Shown here one piece after another: positions 48,477 to 52,702 of a stretch of 52,702 nt of DNA. The position numbers were made by a program, and so were the translations under genes. Position 1 is the stretch's first letter. Each line of letters starts with the position of its first letter. The DNA comes from Pseudonocardiales bacterium (GTDB lineage Bacteria; Actinomycetota; Actinomycetes; Mycobacteriales; Pseudonocardiaceae). Under the pieces are notes generated by a model. It worked only from the letters and a program-made list of their open reading frames with translations, searched no databases and was not told the DNA's origin. The DNA is taken from NCBI GenBank assembly GCA_003244055.1, contig QHBZ01000180.1:5165-57866 (forward strand), given 5' to 3'.

Positions 48477-48551
48477 TGCCCCCGGTGGGAGTCGAACCCA
48501 CACCTGTGGCCCTTTTAAGGGGCCTGCCTCTGCCGGTTGGGCTACGGGGGC
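48477..48551 (-). tRNA. tRNA-Leu (anticodon UAA), class I body
   Basis: A 75-base gene with a 7-bp acceptor stem GCCCCCG/CGGGGGC, D arm GCC/GGC, anticodon stem GGCCC/GGGCC with the 7-base loop CTTAAAA (anticodon TAA), a six-base variable region, and the T arm GTGGG-TTCGACT-CCCAC. Discriminator A, no encoded CCA. Leucine tRNAs normally have a long variable arm, which is absent. Similar genes beside ppx and UDG in mycobacteria come to mind but were not checked. Cognate codon UUA is rare in this DNA. Confidence 0.9.
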
Positions 48552-48612
48552 CTGCGCTAAGGGTATCCGCGTCGCCCCGGGGCGGATCAAGAAGCAGCGG
48601 TTCCTCGCCGGA

Positions 48613-49314
48613 TCAGGTGGGTGCGGCACCGATCCCGGCCAGTTCGACCGCCCGGCGCAGCACATCGAGCAGCATCGCCGGGGTGAGCCGGCCGGTGAAG
48701 GTGTTCTGCTGGCTGACGTGGTAGCAGCCGAGCAGGTGCAGCTTGTCCAGGGCGACCTCGGCGCCGTGCCCGAAACGGGGCCGCGGAGTGGGCACCGGCC
48801 AGCCCACGGCGCTCAGTGCCGGCAACAGCGCCTGCCAGCCGAAAGCGCCGAGCACGACCACCGCACGCAGCGTCGGGCGCAGCAGTTGCAGCTCGCGGAT
48901 CAGCCACGGGCGGCAGGTATCGCGCTCGGCGGGAGTGGGTTTGTTGGCTGGAGGCGCGCACCGTACCGGGGCGGTGATCCTGGTCCGGTGCAGCGTCAGC
49001 CCGTCGCCGCGGTGGGTGGCGGTCGGCTGGTTGGCCAGACCAACGGTGTGCAGCGCGGCGTAGAGCACGTCGCCGGAGCGGTCCCCAGTGAAGATCCGGC
49101 CGGTCCGGTTGCCGCCGTGCGCGGCCGGCGCGAGCCCGACGATGGCCAGCGCGGCGTCGGGCGGTCCGAACCCTGGAACCGGGCGTCCCCAGTAGGTCTG
49201 GTCGCGGTAGGCGGCACGCTTGTCGACGGCGACTTTCTCCCGCCAGGCCACCAGGCGCGGGCAGGCGCGGCAACGGGTTATCTCGTCGTCCAGCATGTCC
49301 AGCTCGGTGCACAT
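48613..49314 (-). CDS. Family 5 uracil-DNA glycosylase (UDGb)
   Basis: Encodes 233 residues. Motif A region [20 protein letters not shown] then GDVLY, motif [17 protein letters not shown], and Cys pairs CRACPRL (residues 15-18) and at [12 protein letters not shown] for a [4Fe-4S] cluster. The [10 protein letters not shown] motif marks family 5, which removes uracil and deaminated purines from DNA. ATG at 49314 overlaps the ppx TGA as TGATG. Base excision repair in the cytoplasm. Confidence 0.93.
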   Translation of the reverse strand: MCTELDMLDDEITRCRACPRLVAWREKVAVDKRAAYRDQTYWGRPVPGFGPPDAALAIVGLAPAAHGGNRTGRIFTGDRSGDVLYAALHTVGLANQPTATHRGDGLTLHRTRITAPVRCAPPANKPTPAERDTCRPWLIRELQLLRPTLRAVVVLGAFGWQALLPALSAVGWPVPTPRPRFGHGAEVALDKLHLLGCYHVSQQNTFTGRLTPAMLLDVLRRAVELAGIGAAPT

Positions 49315-50252
49315 CAGCTCAGGCCAAGTGCGATGCCATCGAGGATGTCGTGCTCGCTGACCACGAGTTCGCTGATGCCGGCGCGGGTGTTTAGTTCCTC
49401 GGCGAGCACCCGCATGATGAGCGCACCACCGGCGATCACGTCGACGCGGCCGGGGTGGATGACGGGATTGCCGGCGCGTTGCTGGTGCGTCGACGCCAGC
49501 AGATACTCGGCGGTGCTGCGCACCTGCTCCAGCGGCAGCCGGGACAGGTGGGTGCGCTCAGGCTGATAGGCGGGCAGCTGCTGAGCGATCGCCGACAGCG
49601 TGGTGACGGTGCCTGCCACGCCGATCCAGGTGCGGGCCTTGTCCACCGGTACCGCGGCGAAAGCCTCCTGCAGGGTTCGCCTCGCAAACTGCTCGGCGGC
49701 ACTGACCTCGTCGGGTGTCGGGGGGTCGCAGCGGAGGTGCCGCTCGGTGATCCGAACACATCCCACGTTCACCGACCGTGCCGCGGTGACATCCGCCCGC
49801 ACACCATCCCAATTGCCCAGAACCACCTCGGTGGACCCGCCACCGACATCGGCGATCAGAAACGGACCGTCAGCGGGATCCAGGCCGCCGACCGCGCCGG
49901 TGAACGACAGCCGGGCCTCTTCATCTCCGGTGATCACCTCGGCGTCGATACCGAGGGTCTGTCGGACCATCGCGAAGAAGTCCTCCCGATTCGCGGCGTC
50001 CCGGGTGGCCGACGTGGCGACCATCCGGACACGCTGCGCCCCGGCGCGTCGCGAGATGATGGCATAGTCGGCCAGTGCCACCCGGGTGCGCTCGAGAGCG
50101 TCCGTCGCCAGTCGACCGGTGGCGTCGACGTTCTGGCCGAGCCGCACGATGCGCATCTCCCGATGCAGATCCACCAACCCCGAAACCGTCCGGTCGGCGA
50201 CCAGGAGCCGGATCGAGTTGGTCCCACAGTCAATCGCCGCCACCGCACTCAT
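49314..50252 (-). CDS. Ppx/GppA-family exopolyphosphatase
   Basis: Encodes 312 residues. The sugar-kinase/Hsp70-like fold has [17 protein letters not shown] at the start, [30 protein letters not shown] and [14 protein letters not shown]. It removes terminal phosphate from polyphosphate or, as in GppA, from pppGpp. Only one of the two large domains of E. coli Ppx is present, as in the mycobacterial Ppx2-type (Rv1026). It is followed by UDG with a 3-base overlap and preceded by a palindrome. Confidence 0.93.
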   Translation of the reverse strand: MSAVAAIDCGTNSIRLLVADRTVSGLVDLHREMRIVRLGQNVDATGRLATDALERTRVALADYAIISRRAGAQRVRMVATSATRDAANREDFFAMVRQTLGIDAEVITGDEEARLSFTGAVGGLDPADGPFLIADVGGGSTEVVLGNWDGVRADVTAARSVNVGCVRITERHLRCDPPTPDEVSAAEQFARRTLQEAFAAVPVDKARTWIGVAGTVTTLSAIAQQLPAYQPERTHLSRLPLEQVRSTAEYLLASTHQQRAGNPVIHPGRVDVIAGGALIMRVLAEELNTRAGISELVVSEHDILDGIALGLS

Positions 50253-50268
50253 CTCTACCTCCTCGATC

Positions 50269-50334
50269 CCGCATTCAGCGGGCTCAGCGGGGTAATCAGG
50301 CCTGCCTTAACCCCGCTGAGCCCGCTGAATGCGG
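50269..50334. repeat. Perfect 24-bp inverted repeat, 18-base loop
   Basis: Arms 50269-50292 and 50311-50334, based on CCGCATTCAGCGGGCTCAGC, are exact complements. The DUF501 TGA is in the loop (50296-50298), and the last about 12 residues of that protein are encoded by the arm and loop. It could form a terminator between DUF501 and ppx, though without a T tract. Confidence 0.9.
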
Positions 50335-50817
50335 AGATACGCAGGGAGTGGGGAGCCACCAGCGGGTGATGTGGGTTAGGGCCTCGTCGCCGAAGGGATT
50401 CAGGCCGGGACCGCGGGCTAGGGCGTGTGCGACGTGGGCGTGGAGGCATTTGACCCGGTCCGGCATGCCGCCGGCGCTGACCTGGGTGCCCAGCGGCTCC
50501 ACCGCGTCGCGCTCGGCAAGGTAGGACTCGTGCGCGCTGCGGTAGGCCTGCGCGAGTTGCGGATCCGTGGCGAGCCGTTCGGTCATCTCCAGCATCACGC
50601 CGGTGGCCTCGATCCGCGCCACCAACCCGGAGAGTCGGCGGCAGGTCAGGTAGTAGAGGGTGGGGAACGGGGTGCCGTCGTCCAGCCGCGGCTGGGTCTG
50701 CACCACGCTGGGCAGCCCGCAGGGGCAGCGGTGCGCAACCGCCCGCAGCGCCCGCGGCGGGCGGCCCAGCTGCGCCGCGACAGCCTCCCAGTCGGCGCGG
50801 TCCACCGGCTCACCCAC
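50296..50817 (-). CDS. DUF501 protein
   Basis: Encodes about 173 residues from the GTG at 50817, overlapping the ftsB stop by eight bases. DUF501 pattern: AVAAQLGRPPRALRAVAHRC, PCGLPSVVQTQPRLDDGTPF, PTLYYLTCRRLSGLVARIEA, and KCLHAHVAHALARGPGLNPF. Cys and His residues (HRCPCG; CRR; CLH) may bind zinc. Conserved between ftsB and ppx in actinobacteria; function unknown. The last residues, PHSAGSAGLRQA, derive from the palindrome and include a TTA codon. Confidence 0.88.
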   Translation of the reverse strand: MGEPVDRADWEAVAAQLGRPPRALRAVAHRCPCGLPSVVQTQPRLDDGTPFPTLYYLTCRRLSGLVARIEATGVMLEMTERLATDPQLAQAYRSAHESYLAERDAVEPLGTQVSAGGMPDRVKCLHAHVAHALARGPGLNPFGDEALTHITRWWLPTPCVSPHSAGSAGLRQA

Positions 50818-51268
50818 TATTGATCGACTTCCAGAGCTGGCGATACCACAGCTGCGGAGACGCCTGGACCGTGTCGTTACCGTCTGTGTTGCCGGTCGCG
50901 ATCGTGCCGGGCGGGAGCTGTACCAGGTACGGCGCTTGCCCAGGCAGCACGTAGCGCAACCGCTCACGGGCCTGGGTCTCGATGTGCTGCGGGTCAGCCA
51001 ACAAGCTGCGGCGGCGCTCCAATTCCGCGATCTTGTCGGTGAGCATCTGTTGTTGCTCGTAGACCGCTGCCAGCTCGGCGCGCTGGCCCACGTAGTTGCG
51101 CAGCGGCACCGCCACGCTCAGCATCAGCACACAGACCAACGCACCGAGCAACGCAGCTCGGCGCGCCGTGGTGATGCCCACCGCATAGCCGATCCGCGCC
51201 ACCAGCGGACGCGGCGCCACCGTGCGCTGGGGCACATCGCTGCGCCTGGTCGGCTCGGCGCCGCCCAC
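50810..51268 (-). CDS. FtsB/DivIC septum formation initiator
   Basis: Encodes 152 residues: a basic cytoplasmic N terminus (PQRTVAPRPLVARIGYAVGI), one membrane span (AALLGALVCVLMLSVAVPL), and an extracytoplasmic coiled coil (AELAAVYEQQQMLTDKIAEL, ERRRSLL) with DPQHIETQARERLRYVLPGQ, the conserved FtsB/DivIC segment. It joins FtsQ and FtsL at the divisome. It follows enolase by five bases and is probably in one transcript eno-ftsB-DUF501. Confidence 0.93.
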   Translation of the reverse strand: MGGAEPTRRSDVPQRTVAPRPLVARIGYAVGITTARRAALLGALVCVLMLSVAVPLRNYVGQRAELAAVYEQQQMLTDKIAELERRRSLLADPQHIETQARERLRYVLPGQAPYLVQLPPGTIATGNTDGNDTVQASPQLWYRQLWKSINSG

Positions 51269-51273
51269 CAGGC

Positions 51274-52650
<1,377 letters not shown>

Positions 52651-52702
52651 CTAGCGGGCGGCTTCGCGATCGAGTGCGCGGACTCGTGCAACAGCACGTG
52701 TC
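52651..52702 (-). CDS. C-terminal fragment of an unidentified protein (partial)
   Basis: The minus-strand frame open from the window edge reads TRAVARVRALDREAAR and stops at a TAG. Sixteen residues are too few to identify. The gene upstream of eno is often a lytic transglycosylase or MazG in actinobacteria, but no motif supports either. Confidence 0.3.
   Translation of the reverse strand, partial: TRAVARVRALDREAAR

Overview
The window is high-GC actinobacterial DNA with a continuous chromosomal, housekeeping character. The mycothiol enzyme Mca, GAF-ANTAR and STAS regulators, DUF3152, DUF3107, DUF4307 and DUF1003 genes, putative leaderless GTG starts and several long intergenic palindromes point to Pseudonocardiales (a Pseudonocardiaceae-like organism). 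I know several blocks from memory as conserved neighbourhoods in Mycobacterium tuberculosis. These are nir/HemD/sirohydrochlorin genes; moeZ-DUF3152-TetR-DUF3107-ferritin-like-DEAD helicase-propeller; MgtE-like-DUF1003-mrp-tatB; DUF255-mca-DUF4307-greA-metB-RDD-cbs-SGNH; and eno-ftsB-DUF501-ppx-tRNA-UDG. No insertion sequence, prophage or CRISPR array was seen.

Layout. 0-1.7 kb: tail of a methyltransferase, a lipase-like gene missing its nucleophile region, and a VapBC toxin-antitoxin pair. 1.7-8.1 kb: nitrite assimilation unit on the minus strand (nirB-nirD-hemD/regulator-sirohydrochlorin chelatase, joined by ATGA overlaps) and a nitrate transporter, with GlnR-like sites upstream of nirB and narK. 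8.3-19.7 kb: moeZ to beta-propeller block, interrupted by a VOC protein, a decayed DUF5519 gene, a two-component system and a second TetR gene. 19.7-25.6 kb: hydrolase, RecB-like nuclease, PHP phosphatase, PH-domain protein, Nudix, stress protein and acyl-CoA dehydrogenase. 25.7-27.4 kb: a short Cys-containing leader peptide followed by a selenium-binding/methanethiol oxidase family gene. 27.4-32 kb: soluble MgtE-like protein, DUF1003, Mrp, TatB, a methyltransferase relic and an autoregulation-type small gene. 32-43.3 kb: mycothiol, GreA and sulfur amino acid block. 43.5-48.4 kb: a three-gene PRC-barrel operon, then a signalling patch (STAS, FUSC relic, two GAF-ANTAR proteins, STAS). 48.5-52.7 kb: tRNA-Leu(UAA), UDG, Ppx, DUF501, FtsB and enolase.

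How it works together. NarK imports nitrate; NirBD reduces nitrite with a siroheme cofactor; HemD and the CbiX-like chelatase act in the siroheme branch. MetB, CBS, IlvA, MoeZ (sulfur carrier activation), Mca (mycothiol conjugates) and the methanethiol-oxidase-like gene form a sulfur theme, and the leader peptide fits cysteine-responsive control.

The least ordinary features are a perfect 17-bp hairpin that presents the cbiX AUG in its loop; two recurrent palindrome families, several of whose members touch start or stop codons; a UAA-anticodon tRNA with a short variable loop; four decayed genes in 52 kb; a STAS protein whose phospho-serine position is alanine, beside two ANTAR antiterminator-type proteins; and a translationally coupled transmembrane-peptide/PRC-barrel operon. 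All functional calls are from reading the sequence; no database search was run.
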